Shown: positions 36,469 to 46,451 of the stretch, piece after piece | Numbering within the stretch: the first letter of the stretch is position 1 | Layout: each line of letters starts with the position of its first letter | Assembly: GCA_038206385.1 (NCBI GenBank) | Contig: JBBRAW010000005.1 | Span: 1-64,000 of the forward strand | Source: JANXSD01 sp038206385 | GTDB lineage: Bacteria; Bacteroidota; Bacteroidia; AKYH767-A; OLB10 | Reading direction: 5' to 3' | Length of the DNA: 64,000 bases | Program-made: the position numbers and the translations under genes | The notes under the pieces: model-generated | What the model saw: the letters and a program-made list of their open reading frames with translations, nothing else | The model's database searches: none | Told to the model about the DNA's origin: nothing

Positions 36469-38340
36469 TTATCTCCCTAAATACACCATTAATACTGACA
36501 AATCGGAAGGAGTTACACCAGAAATACGAGAAGCCTGACCAAGTGTTCGAGGTCTGATTTTAGTTAATTTCTGGATAGCTTCAGAAGAAAGTGAATTGAT
36601 CACAGAGAAATCAAGATTTTCTGTGATGCTTATATATTCCAAACGATTTACCTTTTCTGCTAACTCAGATTCCTTTTCAATATAACCTTCATATTTAATG
36701 TTGATCTCTGCTTGCTCCATAAACTCATTCGTTGCTCCAATATCAGAAAGTTTGTTTGCTAGATTAGGGAAGGCTTCTATCATCGATTTTAAGGTAATTT
36801 GCGGACGCCCTAACAAATTATGAAATCTCGCTTTCTGTCTTATATGATCCGTTCCTACGGATTCAAGCCATGGATTTGCCTCTTCTGGAGTTATACTTGC
36901 ATTTTTCAGTAAATCAATAACTAGTTGATTGCCAACTACTTTAGCATTTGCTCGCTCCAATCTCTCTTTGCTAGCAAGCCCTATTTCGTATCCAAGTGGA
37001 GTTAAACGGATATCCGCATTATCTTGTCGTAATAATGTTCTAAATTCTGCCCTACTAGTAAACATGCGATACGGTTCATCAGTTCCCTTTGTAATTAGAT
37101 CATCAATTAAAACTCCAATATAAGCTTCAGATCTACCTAAAATAACTGGCTTTAAATCATTAATTTTTTGATGCGCATTTATTCCAGCCATCAAACCTTG
37201 GCAAGCTGCTTCTTCATATCCAGTGGTTCCGTTGATTTGTCCGGCGAAATATAAGCCATCAATCAACTTTGTTTCTAACGTATGATTTAATTGAATTGGT
37301 GGAAAATAATCGTATTCAATAGCATATCCAGGACGAAACATTTTTACGTTTTCAAAACCTTCAATACTTCTCAAAGCCATGTATTGAACATCTTCTGGCA
37401 GTGACGAGGAAAATCCATTCAAATATATCTCAACAGTATCCCATCCTTCAGGTTCTACAAAAAGTTGGTGACGATCACGCTCAGAAAAACGGGTTATTTT
37501 ATCTTCAATTGATGGACAATAACGTGGGCCGAGTCCTTGAATTCTTCCAGTAAACATAGGGGATTGCTCAAAGCCAGTTCTCAATATTTCATGCACCTTT
37601 TCATTGGTGTATGCCATAAAACAACTCTTTTGATTCACCAATTTAGGCGTATCGGTATAAGAAAACTTGCTAGGGTTTTCATCGCCAAATTGCTCTTCCA
37701 TTTTACTATAATCAAGCGATCTACCATCTAATCTTGGAGGTGTACCAGTCTTCATACGACCACTTTCGAAGCCTAATTCAACTAATTGTTCAGTGATACC
37801 TGTAGATGCTTTCTCTCCTGATCGTCCTCCACCAAATTGCTTTTCTCCAATGTGAATAATGCCATTTAAAAAAGTTCCATTAGTGAGTACAACTGCTTTC
37901 GCCCTATACGATAATCCCATAGAGGTATTAACACCAGTAATCTTACCATTTTTATGGGTTAAGCTGCTTACCATGTCTTGAACAAAGTCGACATTAGGCG
38001 TTTGTTCTAGCATCTTCCTCCATTCAGCAGCAAATAGCATACGATCATTTTGAGCTCTAGGGCTCCACATAGCTGGACCTTTTGAACGGTTGAGCATTCG
38101 GAACTGTATTGCGCTTCGGTCGCTTACAATGCCTGAATAGCCTCCTAATGCGTCAATTTCTCGAACTATTTGCCCCTTTGCTATCCCGCCCATTGCAGGA
38201 TTGCAACTCATTTGTGCAATATTTTGCATGTTCATGGTGATTAAAAGCACCTTTGAACCCATATTTGCAGCTGCTGCAGCTGCTTCACAGCCAGCGTGAC
38301 CAGCACCAACAACGATCACATCGTAATCTGGATATTTCAT
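36469..38340 (-). CDS. mnmG: tRNA uridine-5-carboxymethylaminomethyl modification enzyme
   Basis: MnmG (GidA) works with MnmE to modify U34 of several tRNAs, using FAD. The protein has the dinucleotide fold VIVVGAGHAGCEAA, then QMSCNPAMGGIAKG, the GPRYCPSIEDK motif and YFAGQINGTTGYEEA. Of two in-frame ATGs, the upstream one (38358) lies inside a parS-like site, and its MFHVEQ extension is merely that site translated. I therefore choose 38340 (623 residues, MKYPDYDVIVVG). The gene is bracketed by two parS-like sites. mnmG is a classical origin-proximal gene in many bacteria. Confidence 0.96.
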   Translation of the reverse strand: MKYPDYDVIVVGAGHAGCEAAAAAANMGSKVLLITMNMQNIAQMSCNPAMGGIAKGQIVREIDALGGYSGIVSDRSAIQFRMLNRSKGPAMWSPRAQNDRMLFAAEWRKMLEQTPNVDFVQDMVSSLTHKNGKITGVNTSMGLSYRAKAVVLTNGTFLNGIIHIGEKQFGGGRSGEKASTGITEQLVELGFESGRMKTGTPPRLDGRSLDYSKMEEQFGDENPSKFSYTDTPKLVNQKSCFMAYTNEKVHEILRTGFEQSPMFTGRIQGLGPRYCPSIEDKITRFSERDRHQLFVEPEGWDTVEIYLNGFSSSLPEDVQYMALRSIEGFENVKMFRPGYAIEYDYFPPIQLNHTLETKLIDGLYFAGQINGTTGYEEAACQGLMAGINAHQKINDLKPVILGRSEAYIGVLIDDLITKGTDEPYRMFTSRAEFRTLLRQDNADIRLTPLGYEIGLASKERLERANAKVVGNQLVIDLLKNASITPEEANPWLESVGTDHIRQKARFHNLLGRPQITLKSMIEAFPNLANKLSDIGATNEFMEQAEINIKYEGYIEKESELAEKVNRLEYISITENLDFSVINSLSSEAIQKLTKIRPRTLGQASRISGVTPSDLSVLMVYLGR

Positions 38341-38341
38341 T

Positions 38342-38357
38342 TGTTCCACGTGAAACA
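38342..38357. promoter_or_regulatory. parS site at the 5' side of mnmG
   Basis: TGTTCCACGTGAAACA matches the ParB site consensus TGTTNCACGTGAAACA in full. It overlaps the six extra codons between the two possible mnmG starts. Confidence 0.88.
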
Positions 38358-38558
38358 TATTGTTTTAATAATTGATAAATATACATTAAATATCTGAATA
38401 TCAACATAATACCCCAATATCTTATCAGGAAAGGACTGTGTAAAATCAGGTAAAATGGGGCCCGCCATCTTACGTCACGTACAATGAATGATTACAATTG
38501 AATAGACATCTCATATAGATGAAATGGAGCTCTTATATAATTGTTGTATTAAGTTGAT

Positions 38559-38984
38559 TTATAAAAACTTGCGCAAAGATAAATAGAAATCTTCCTTGTC
38601 CGACATAATCCCTTTATCAGAAAGCATTTTATCCTTATACCCACAAACATGCAAGAGCCCATGTACGATCACACGATGCAGTTCATTTAAAATTGTAGAT
38701 TTTTGTGACTTGGCATTATCACGAATTCTATCAATACTGATATATAGTTCAGCATTAATAAGTGACGCAACTGTAGATTGGTCAAAAGTGATAATATCAG
38801 TATAGGTATCATGCTTTAAAAACTGCATGTTCATTTTATAGAGATACTCATCAGAACAAATAATTATGTTCAAAGAATCAATCTTATATCCCTCATTTTT
38901 AGCAGTAGCAACAAGCCATGAACTTAACTCATTCTTACTCTTAATCGTATACCGAGTCTTTGTATTAAAAAAATCGATATTCAT
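38559..38984 (-). CDS. ybeY: Endoribonuclease YbeY (rRNA maturation)
   Basis: YbeY is a zinc-dependent RNase involved in 16S rRNA 3' maturation and ribosome quality control. The 141-residue protein has the metal motif region HRVIVHGLLHVCGYKDK with the two expected histidines four residues apart. The third ligand position reads KD rather than DH, which is the common bacteroidete form. The start is the ATG at 38984; a TTG lies one codon before it. The gene is one of the mnmG-ybeY-ATPase-DUF4175 series. The gap of 218 bp to mnmG holds no gene, only the parS site and AT-rich sequence. Confidence 0.93.
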   Translation of the reverse strand: MNIDFFNTKTRYTIKSKNELSSWLVATAKNEGYKIDSLNIIICSDEYLYKMNMQFLKHDTYTDIITFDQSTVASLINAELYISIDRIRDNAKSQKSTILNELHRVIVHGLLHVCGYKDKMLSDKGIMSDKEDFYLSLRKFL

Positions 38985-39018
38985 CAACAGAAGAGTTAAG
39001 ATAATTAGTTATCGCCTA

Positions 39019-39447
39019 TTAACCTTCAATATGGCCAGTGGTCTTGAAGTAAAGTTCTACCACTTTACCATTATCCGAAAAGATAATTTGATCAGCAAGA
39101 TGCTTCATTAAAAAGACTCCTCTTCCCGTTGGTTTTTCCAAATTATCTGGATCGGTTGGATCAGGAATATTTAAGTAATCAAAACCTGCACCTTCATCGC
39201 TCACCGTAAAAGAAATTTGATCGGCATCGACCTCGTAAGCGATATTCACCTTACGATCGGCATCATATTTATTTCCATGCTGAATAGCATTATTAACTGC
39301 TTCTGTAACTGCTACAAGCATATTGCCATAGCATTCCTCTTGGATATTGTAATCTGCTTTAATTTCATCAATTAGCTTTTCCACTAAATTGATACTTTCA
39401 GGCTGTGATACAATCTGTAGGTTGAATGTTTGCTTCTCTGTATTCAT
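39019..39447 (-). CDS. RsbW-like anti-sigma regulatory ATPase
   Basis: The 142-residue protein is a stand-alone HATPase_c domain of the RsbW/SpoIIAB type. It has the N box EAVNNAIQHGNK, the G1 box DEGAGFDY and the G2 region PTGRGVFLMKHLAD. Such proteins are serine kinases that act in partner-switching with anti-anti-sigma factors. The ATG at 39447 lies 4 bp after the stop of the DUF4175 gene, so the two are coupled; a TTG 15 bases upstream would overlap it. No STAS-domain partner gene is in the window. Confidence 0.9.
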   Translation of the reverse strand: MNTEKQTFNLQIVSQPESINLVEKLIDEIKADYNIQEECYGNMLVAVTEAVNNAIQHGNKYDADRKVNIAYEVDADQISFTVSDEGAGFDYLNIPDPTDPDNLEKPTGRGVFLMKHLADQIIFSDNGKVVELYFKTTGHIEG

Positions 39448-39451
39448 CGTG

Positions 39452-42400
39452 TCAATCTTCAATACTTTGGAAGTACGAATTAACTAAGTTTTTATAGAAT
39501 GTTGTGAAGGATGGCGGGATGGTTTTCAACAACTCCGTTTCCCTCATTTTTAATCGCTTGTATTCTTCAAATTGAGGTGGAGTTCTCGTTATGTCTTTTG
39601 CCTCACTTGACTCTCTACGCTCCTCTTTCTCTCGTTCACGTTCTGCTTTTTCCGACTCTAACAATCTCGTCAAAATCTCTTGCTGACGGTTCAATGTCAT
39701 ATCAGAAATACGCTTATTCACAATGTCTTTTTCCGTTTCTTCCATTTGTTGGGCGATTTTATTGAGATCCCCAAGCTTTCCTTGACCGTCTTTGTTGTCG
39801 TTTTGATTCATCTGTTGAATCGCATTTCTTAGTGCTCCTTGCTGTGCCGCAAGTCTTGCTAATTGTTCACTCATCCCTGCACCCTGACCTTCACCTGGTT
39901 TTTTACCATTAGGCATTTTACCTTGTTTGTCAAGCTTCTCTTTCATGTCTTTCAATTGCTGACTCAACTTCTCCTGCATCTTTTTTATATCACCAGCGCT
40001 AGGTCCAGGCGAAGGCTTACCTTTCTTACCTGGTTTTTTACAAGATCCGCTACCAGGCATATTTGACTCCTGTTGCATCTTATCAAGTGATTCACTTAAC
40101 ATCAAAGCTAAGTTATTTACTGCTGTCATCACAAACTGCTGGTTAGCACGCGCCTGAGGAACTATTCGATCCTGAAGGTTATCTAATGCCTTTTCCGTAT
40201 TGTCATTAATATCAGTGATCTGTTCATTTACAGAAGAAGAAATTTGTGCAACACGTTTACTAAGTGCCAACAGTGAATCTTCTAAAACCTTTGCATCATC
40301 CTTAAGCTTACGTTGTACTTGCGCCATTTTTAAATAACGAGGATTATTAATGTCGACAGTTTTTAAGTCTTCCATTAATGCTTCTTGATCAAACGAAAAA
40401 TGAATTAAGTTTTCAAGTAATGCTCTTAGTGCCTGTTCATCTTCTTCTGCTTGCTCTTCCTTCGCTGATTGTTGTTGCGCTTTCATTTTATCTGAAAGCT
40501 CTTTCATCTTTTTAGCAGCACTCTTTTGAGGTTTAGATGCCTTTCCGCTTTTTCCTTGTTTTAACTCCTCCTTGCTATCTTTCATATCCTTATCGATAGC
40601 CTCTTCCTCTTTATCAAAACTCTTAAGATCTTCTGAAAAATCCAGTTCTTCATTTTTCTTTTCTATATCATCTAAATCCTTTTTAACATCTTCAAACTCT
40701 TTGTTCAATGAATCTTGTTGATCTTTTAACTTATCGGTATCGGAATTCTTTTCATCACTTTTATCGGCAAGCTTATCTTGTTTCTTTGAAAGTTCGTCCA
40801 AATTATCAGCGGTCTCTTTTAACTTTTTATCCAGTTCCATCTGCTTGAAAAGTTCAAGTGTTCGGTCCAGTTGTTTTTCAAGATCCTTGTTGTCGAGCTT
40901 CATTTTATCCATCATCTCCTGAAGCTTCTGCTTATCCACTTCCGCCATCAACTTCTCCATCTCTGCCATCATCTTTTTCATTTCTGGCGACATCAACTTA
41001 TCGAAGAGCTCCTCCAATTGTCGTTGTTTCTCAGCTATATCTGGATCAGTTTTCTTGAACTCGTTTTGTTGCTTGGTATTCTGCTGATTTTGTTTTTTGA
41101 TGTCTTCAATCTTTTTCTCTAACTCCTTTTGTTCTTTCAAAACATCACTCATCTTTTTACGATCATCAAAGTCTAAACTCTTTTTATTGAGCAAATCCTT
41201 ATTGAGGTCATTTAATCTTTTTTGAAGTTCTTTAGCCTTGTTCATGCTTGCCTCTAAATCATCTTTTAGGGCTTTGTTTTTATCATCTGCATCCTTAGCC
41301 AATTCATTTGTTGAAGGAGCCTTAAAAACATTCGATTGTGAGCGTGCCGACTTCGGTCCTTGAACGCCATCATTATCCCATACTTCAAAATAATATTCTA
41401 ACTCATCACCAGGTTTAATTTCTAAGGCGCTTAAATCCCAATAGTGAAAAAATTGCTCTGATGTAGCATTTCTATTAATGGTAATCGGAGTTGCGAGAGG
41501 TTGCTCGTTTACTTCTTGTCCATCGCGTTTAATGAAACGATAACGGAACATTAGTTTACTCAAGCCGTAATCATCATGCGCAAGGCCGCGGAAATACATA
41601 CGTTGGTAAGATGCAGAATCTTGCTGTTGTTCTACCTGAATCGTAGGGAATTGATCAGGAATTACGATGATACTGTATTGCATAGAATCTTTCGAATCCA
41701 TGTATTTATTAGAAGTGCGAATACTGTATTGAGAACCTTGTAAAAATCGCTTTTGAAACTCATATTTATTTTCTTCCAAATTAGCTAGTGCATACGTTGT
41801 ATCTGTAAAACGTAATCGCAATGAACTTGTATTTTGTGTACCGAAGTTCCATGTGATGCGCGTGCCTGCAGGGATAATTAAGTCGCCGGTATTTTTAAGC
41901 TCTTCGTTTTTCTTGCCCAGATAGGAAGGGTAATCTAATTTGATACTGAAATTAACCAATACTGGATTAGGAACAGCATGTAAAGTGAATTCGGAAGAGC
42001 TGTAACCATCAGCCAATAATTTGAACTCTGTATCAGATTGTACATTTCTAAATGCATAATGGAAATTCACAATATTTTCCTTCTCCAAACGAAATTGATT
42101 TTCTCCAATCTGAATAAAAACTTCTTGAGGAATTTCTTTACCGCTAAGCTTTACATCAAGCGTAAAATCATCGAACTGTACAACTTGCAATTTTTTATTT
42201 CGAATATTAAAATCGAAAGGTGCAGGTTTACTGAATGTAGTGTTGTGTTGTAATAAACGCTTTGTAGGATCTGTAATTAAGCTGGGTGCTGCAACGAGAA
42301 CAACAAGAAATATCACGGCAGGAATTGCTGCAAATTTTAAATATTTACGATTACTACTTAAGTCGATTGCAGAGGTAAAAGGGATTGGACGAAGCTCTTC

Positions 42401-42823
42401 GCTTTTCTGGTTGATACTCGCATGAATTAATGAAATCTGATCTTGATTTTGATCAGCTAAATCATGAAGTTGTAACGTATTTAAAAGCTTATCTTTTATG
42501 TGCGAAAAATGTTCTCCAATTATATTTGCAGCAGTAGTATGGCTAATGACTGGTCCAAGGCGATAAAGTTTTGATAAAGGAATAAATACCAATCGCCAAA
42601 GCACAATTGCTGTTGCTGATAGGTAACAATAAAATAAAATAGAACGAACAGCGGTATTAAACCAAGCAAAAGATTCGAGGAGTGCTACTGCGAGATAAAA
42701 TCCTAACAGTAATGTGAAGGCATAAATTCCACCACGAATTAATTGATTGATATAATATTTCCTGATGAACGCATCGAGCTTAATTAATAGTTCGCGGTAG
42801 TTGGAATCGGTTGATTGCATCAT
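39452..42823 (-). CDS. DUF4175 family membrane-anchored coiled-coil protein
   Basis: The 1123-residue protein has membrane segments near residues 30-80 and 160-185, then a periplasmic-type beta region (about 200-500: FEVWDNDGVQGPKSARSQSN) and a very long charged coiled coil (about 510-950) rich in Lys, Asp, Glu and Gln. A short Gly/Pro/Lys-rich region (PGKKGKPSPGPSAGD) follows, then a conserved end. This is the DUF4175 family, always large and found next to the RsbW-like ATPase in this phylum. The function is unknown; a structural or envelope-sensing role is plausible. It has two ATG codons in a row at the start. Confidence 0.88.
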   Translation of the reverse strand: MMQSTDSNYRELLIKLDAFIRKYYINQLIRGGIYAFTLLLGFYLAVALLESFAWFNTAVRSILFYCYLSATAIVLWRLVFIPLSKLYRLGPVISHTTAANIIGEHFSHIKDKLLNTLQLHDLADQNQDQISLIHASINQKSEELRPIPFTSAIDLSSNRKYLKFAAIPAVIFLVVLVAAPSLITDPTKRLLQHNTTFSKPAPFDFNIRNKKLQVVQFDDFTLDVKLSGKEIPQEVFIQIGENQFRLEKENIVNFHYAFRNVQSDTEFKLLADGYSSSEFTLHAVPNPVLVNFSIKLDYPSYLGKKNEELKNTGDLIIPAGTRITWNFGTQNTSSLRLRFTDTTYALANLEENKYEFQKRFLQGSQYSIRTSNKYMDSKDSMQYSIIVIPDQFPTIQVEQQQDSASYQRMYFRGLAHDDYGLSKLMFRYRFIKRDGQEVNEQPLATPITINRNATSEQFFHYWDLSALEIKPGDELEYYFEVWDNDGVQGPKSARSQSNVFKAPSTNELAKDADDKNKALKDDLEASMNKAKELQKRLNDLNKDLLNKKSLDFDDRKKMSDVLKEQKELEKKIEDIKKQNQQNTKQQNEFKKTDPDIAEKQRQLEELFDKLMSPEMKKMMAEMEKLMAEVDKQKLQEMMDKMKLDNKDLEKQLDRTLELFKQMELDKKLKETADNLDELSKKQDKLADKSDEKNSDTDKLKDQQDSLNKEFEDVKKDLDDIEKKNEELDFSEDLKSFDKEEEAIDKDMKDSKEELKQGKSGKASKPQKSAAKKMKELSDKMKAQQQSAKEEQAEEDEQALRALLENLIHFSFDQEALMEDLKTVDINNPRYLKMAQVQRKLKDDAKVLEDSLLALSKRVAQISSSVNEQITDINDNTEKALDNLQDRIVPQARANQQFVMTAVNNLALMLSESLDKMQQESNMPGSGSCKKPGKKGKPSPGPSAGDIKKMQEKLSQQLKDMKEKLDKQGKMPNGKKPGEGQGAGMSEQLARLAAQQGALRNAIQQMNQNDNKDGQGKLGDLNKIAQQMEETEKDIVNKRISDMTLNRQQEILTRLLESEKAEREREKEERRESSEAKDITRTPPQFEEYKRLKMRETELLKTIPPSFTTFYKNLVNSYFQSIED

Positions 42824-42905
42824 AACAAAGTTACGGAGAAGGATCCGTTAAACAGATAACGGTAATAGTACTATTTTCTTACGTTGAAGGAGGGTAAATG
42901 TTAGT

Positions 42906-43799
42906 TTAAATAGCTAATCTTCCAAATACACCTAGTGGTAGCTGTACTTTTGATGTTGCATCGAGGTAAATCTCACCATATTGGGCTTTATTCATTCGTT
43001 TTGGAAAGGCCTCTGCGAGAAGATTACGGATGATCATTGCTGAGAAGCCAAGTGAATAGGTATTTAGGACGAGAAAAGAATTTTCTGGCTCGAGTAAATC
43101 AGCAACTATATGAATCATACCATTGATCATTTCTTCTAGCTTCCAATTTTCGCCATTTGGGCCGTGACCGAAAGCTGGGGGATCGAGAATGATTCCGTTG
43201 TACTTTTTGCCTCGTTTTTGTTCTCTCTTTACAAAGGTTGTAGCATCTTCCACAAGCCAGCGAATGTCTTTTAAATTCGAGTACTCCATGTTTTCCTTCG
43301 ACCATGAAACAACTTGCTTGATGGAGTCGAGGTGAATTACATCTGCGCCAGCTGCCTTTGCCGCTAATGATGCGCCACCAGTATAAGCGAATAAGTTGAG
43401 AACACGTGGAACAGGAACTTCCTTTTTTATCTCAGTAATCTGATCATAGATAAAATCCCAGTTAACAGCTTGTTCGGGGAAAATTCCTACATGCTTGAAG
43501 GAGGTTAGTCCGAGGCGAAAAACGATTTCTGCATTCGATCGTCCGCCAACTGCGTATTTTATTTTCCACTGATCAGGCATCTCTTTCTTGAGTTTCACCC
43601 AAATGCCTGAAGAACTTGACTTGGATTGAAACTTTACATGCGCAATCTTATTCCATTCTACTGTTGACATTTTCTTTCGCCAAACAGCTTGGGGCTCAGG
43701 ACGAATGGTAATATAATTTCCAAATCTTTCCAGTTTTTCGAAATCACCGCAATCGATTAATTCGTAATCTGTAAATTTTTGAGGAGAGAGAAGTAGCAT
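42906..43799 (-). CDS. RlmI/RlmK-like class I SAM-dependent rRNA methyltransferase
   Basis: The protein has 297 residues from the ATG at 43799 (MLLLSPQKFTDYELIDCGDF); a TTG 21 bases upstream is also in frame. The core has VLNLFAYTGGASLAA (SAM-binding), HLDSIKQVVSWSKEN and ILDPPAFGHG, the DPP[AS]F catalytic motif of the RlmI/RlmK/YccW family. These enzymes methylate 23S rRNA. It lacks a PUA domain, as do many bacteroidete members, so the exact target base is not certain. Confidence 0.88.
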   Translation of the reverse strand: MLLLSPQKFTDYELIDCGDFEKLERFGNYITIRPEPQAVWRKKMSTVEWNKIAHVKFQSKSSSSGIWVKLKKEMPDQWKIKYAVGGRSNAEIVFRLGLTSFKHVGIFPEQAVNWDFIYDQITEIKKEVPVPRVLNLFAYTGGASLAAKAAGADVIHLDSIKQVVSWSKENMEYSNLKDIRWLVEDATTFVKREQKRGKKYNGIILDPPAFGHGPNGENWKLEEMINGMIHIVADLLEPENSFLVLNTYSLGFSAMIIRNLLAEAFPKRMNKAQYGEIYLDATSKVQLPLGVFGRLAI

Positions 43800-43874
43800 G
43801 TGGCGCGAAGATAAATACAATTGGTTGTAGGTGAGATTCGAATTTGCAATTGAGTTGAATCAATCATCAACATC

Positions 43875-46217
43875 TTACCATCTACTTTTTTTTGATTTAC
43901 CTTTTGACTTATCTTTCGATTTACCTTTGTGTTTCTTTTCTGGTTTACTTCCATGATTTGGTTTAAAACTAGATTCTCCAAAATGTTTAAAATTGGAATT
44001 GGATGCTCCGCGTGAAAAAGAATCTGGTAAACGACTAGGATCATCAATGATAAAGTCGATTTGTTTACGTGCAAGATCAGCAGTCTTTAATTGAACCTTA
44101 ACACTATCACCTAATTGAAATTTTCGATGATTCTTTCGTCCGATTAAGCAATAATTTTTTTCATCAAGATCATAAAAATCATCATCAAGATCACGAACAC
44201 GAATTAAACCTTCGCATTTATTTTCTACTAATTCAACATACAAACCCCATTCAGTAACGCCAGAAATTAAGCCATCGAATACTTCACCTTCATGGCCAAT
44301 CATGTATTGCACTTGTTTGAATTTAATTGATGCACGTTCTGCTTCAGAAGCGCGAATTTCCATGTCGGTACTGTGCTTGCATTGCGCTTGAATCTCATCC
44401 GCTTTAACGGGTTTTCCATTGTGTAAATAATGATCGAGTAAACGATGCACCATCACATCAGGATAACGCCGAATAGGAGAAGTAAAATGAGTATAGTAAT
44501 CAAATGCTAATCCGTAGTGACCAATATTATTTGTTGTATAAATTGCTTTTGCCATGGTGCGAATAGCTAATTGCTCAAGCACATTTTGCTCCTTCGTACC
44601 TTTAATTTCTTTCATCAATTTATTTAGAGAATGCGCAATGTCTTTATCAGATTTTGTATTGATGCTATGTCCGAAACGACCAGCGAAAACAGAGAAGTTA
44701 GCAAGTTTTTCAGAGGAAGGTGAATCATGGACGCGATAAACGAAAGGATATTCTTTTCCTTTTTCTTGCGCTAATTTCTTTCCAACAAATTCTGCTACGC
44801 GACGATTAGCAAGCAACATAAAATCTTCGATGAGCTTGTTACTGTCTTTGCTTTCTTTAAGATAAACACCGATAGGCATTCCTATTTCATCGAGCTTGAA
44901 TTTCACTTCTACCTTATCAAAAGTTATCGCGCCATTTTGAAAACGTTTTTTACGAAGTAATAGCGCTAATTTTTGAAGTGTTTGGATTTCTTCGAGCATA
45001 TCGCCTTCACCTGTTTCGATAACAAGTTGTGCTTCTTCATAGGAGAATCTACGTTGTGAATGAATCACAGTTCTGCCAAACCATTCGTTGATGATTTCTG
45101 CATCTTCGGCAATTTCAAAAACTGCGGAGTAGCATAATTTATCTTCACCAGGACGTAAAGAGCAAACCATGTTACTTAATTTTTCTGGCAGCATTGGGAT
45201 CACACGATCAACGAGGTAAATAGACGTTGCGCGATTAAATCCTTCGATGTCGAGCAGTGTTCCGGGCTGAACATAAAAAGATACATCAGCAATATGGATT
45301 CCTACTTCATAATTTCCGTTAGGTAATTTCTGAACAGAAAGTGCATCATCAAAATCTTTTGCATCAACTGGATCAATAGTAAATGTTGGAACCTTTCTAA
45401 AATCTCTACGCGATGAAAGTTCTTTCTTCGGAATTTTATAAGGAATTTCTTCTGCTTCTTTTTCAACATCGGCAGGGAACGAAAGTGGAAAACCATATTC
45501 GATAAGAATTGCATCCATCTCAGCATTATTCTCACCAGGAAAGCCGAGCACTTTTATGATTTCTCCAGAGGGGTTTTTAGCTTCTGGATTCCATTCAATA
45601 ATTTTTGCAACAGCTTTTGCTCCTTGAGTAGCTCCGTTAAGTTTATTTAGTGGGATAAAAATATCTACCTTATTACGAGGGTTATCAGAGGTAAGAAATG
45701 CGAAGCGATCTGAGATTTGCATAGTACCTACGAACTCCGTTTTAGCGCGTTCAACAACTTCCACTACTTCACCTTCTGAACGATTACCTTTTTTACGTGC
45801 GCTGATGCTAACCTTTACGAGATCGCCATTCATTGCATTTAACGTATGTGTTTTAGGAATAAAAATATCCTCTTCAAATTCTTCGTTAATCACATAAGCA
45901 TTTCCGTTGGAAGTGATATCAATTCGTCCATTAATAAAATGCTCAGTAGGAAAAAGTCTAAACTTACCACGATCGGTTTCTTCAAGTTCACCAGCGATAG
46001 CGAGTTCTTCGATGCAATTGATAGTAAGTTTTCGAAGATGATCTTCCTCGAGAGCGGCAAGAAAAACGGCAGCCTCTTCGAAGAAAGGTTCTTGTTGAAA
46101 TTTCTTAATAATTTGTTTGTAGTTGTATGATTTGTAAGGATGCTCTTTAAAAACATCGATGCTGATGCGTTTGATGTCCTTAGAAAAATCGGTGTTGGTT
46201 GATTTGTTTTTTTTCAT
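43875..46217 (-). CDS. rnr: Ribonuclease R
   Basis: RNase R is a processive 3'-5' exoribonuclease that can degrade structured RNA. The 780-residue protein has cold-shock-type OB domains at the N-terminus (about 70-230), the RNB catalytic domain (PVDAKDFDDALSVQ with the metal-binding Asp residues, then HYTHFTSPIRRYPD-like YTHFTSPIRRYPDVMVHRLL) and a C-terminal S1 domain (FDGLISGVTEWGLYVEL). The tail is Lys/Ser/Gly-rich (EKKHKGKSKDKSKGK), common in bacteroidete RNase R and likely to help RNA binding. It is divergent from the next gene with a 234-bp gap in which I see no gene or clear motif. Confidence 0.96.
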   Translation of the reverse strand: MKKNKSTNTDFSKDIKRISIDVFKEHPYKSYNYKQIIKKFQQEPFFEEAAVFLAALEEDHLRKLTINCIEELAIAGELEETDRGKFRLFPTEHFINGRIDITSNGNAYVINEEFEEDIFIPKTHTLNAMNGDLVKVSISARKKGNRSEGEVVEVVERAKTEFVGTMQISDRFAFLTSDNPRNKVDIFIPLNKLNGATQGAKAVAKIIEWNPEAKNPSGEIIKVLGFPGENNAEMDAILIEYGFPLSFPADVEKEAEEIPYKIPKKELSSRRDFRKVPTFTIDPVDAKDFDDALSVQKLPNGNYEVGIHIADVSFYVQPGTLLDIEGFNRATSIYLVDRVIPMLPEKLSNMVCSLRPGEDKLCYSAVFEIAEDAEIINEWFGRTVIHSQRRFSYEEAQLVIETGEGDMLEEIQTLQKLALLLRKKRFQNGAITFDKVEVKFKLDEIGMPIGVYLKESKDSNKLIEDFMLLANRRVAEFVGKKLAQEKGKEYPFVYRVHDSPSSEKLANFSVFAGRFGHSINTKSDKDIAHSLNKLMKEIKGTKEQNVLEQLAIRTMAKAIYTTNNIGHYGLAFDYYTHFTSPIRRYPDVMVHRLLDHYLHNGKPVKADEIQAQCKHSTDMEIRASEAERASIKFKQVQYMIGHEGEVFDGLISGVTEWGLYVELVENKCEGLIRVRDLDDDFYDLDEKNYCLIGRKNHRKFQLGDSVKVQLKTADLARKQIDFIIDDPSRLPDSFSRGASNSNFKHFGESSFKPNHGSKPEKKHKGKSKDKSKGKSKKSRW

Positions 46218-46451
46218 TGTGTTATATGACTAAATTAAAAACTCGAATGCTGTGGAGGATTACGAGTAAGTTATTGGAAGCTGTCGGGCTTATCTTACGA
46301 AAGTAAGGTTAATAAAATATTGAAAAGCAATTTTACGATAAAGAAATCCTCTGTAAAGTGTTAACAAATGTGCTAGATTTTCAATACTTAATTATTTCTT
46401 ATTATATTCGAATTAAATTACTTGAAATAATTCTTGTTAACACTAATAATT

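Noticed and set aside
39863..41122. Several plus-strand open frames opposite the DUF4175 gene
   Set aside because: They are shadows of the Lys/Glu-rich coiled-coil coding sequence; none has a recognisable protein.
43393..43406. A further CACGTGG word that resembles half a parS site
   Set aside because: Only the left half matches; it lies in the conserved PRVLNLFAYTGG coding region of the methyltransferase gene, so it is chance.
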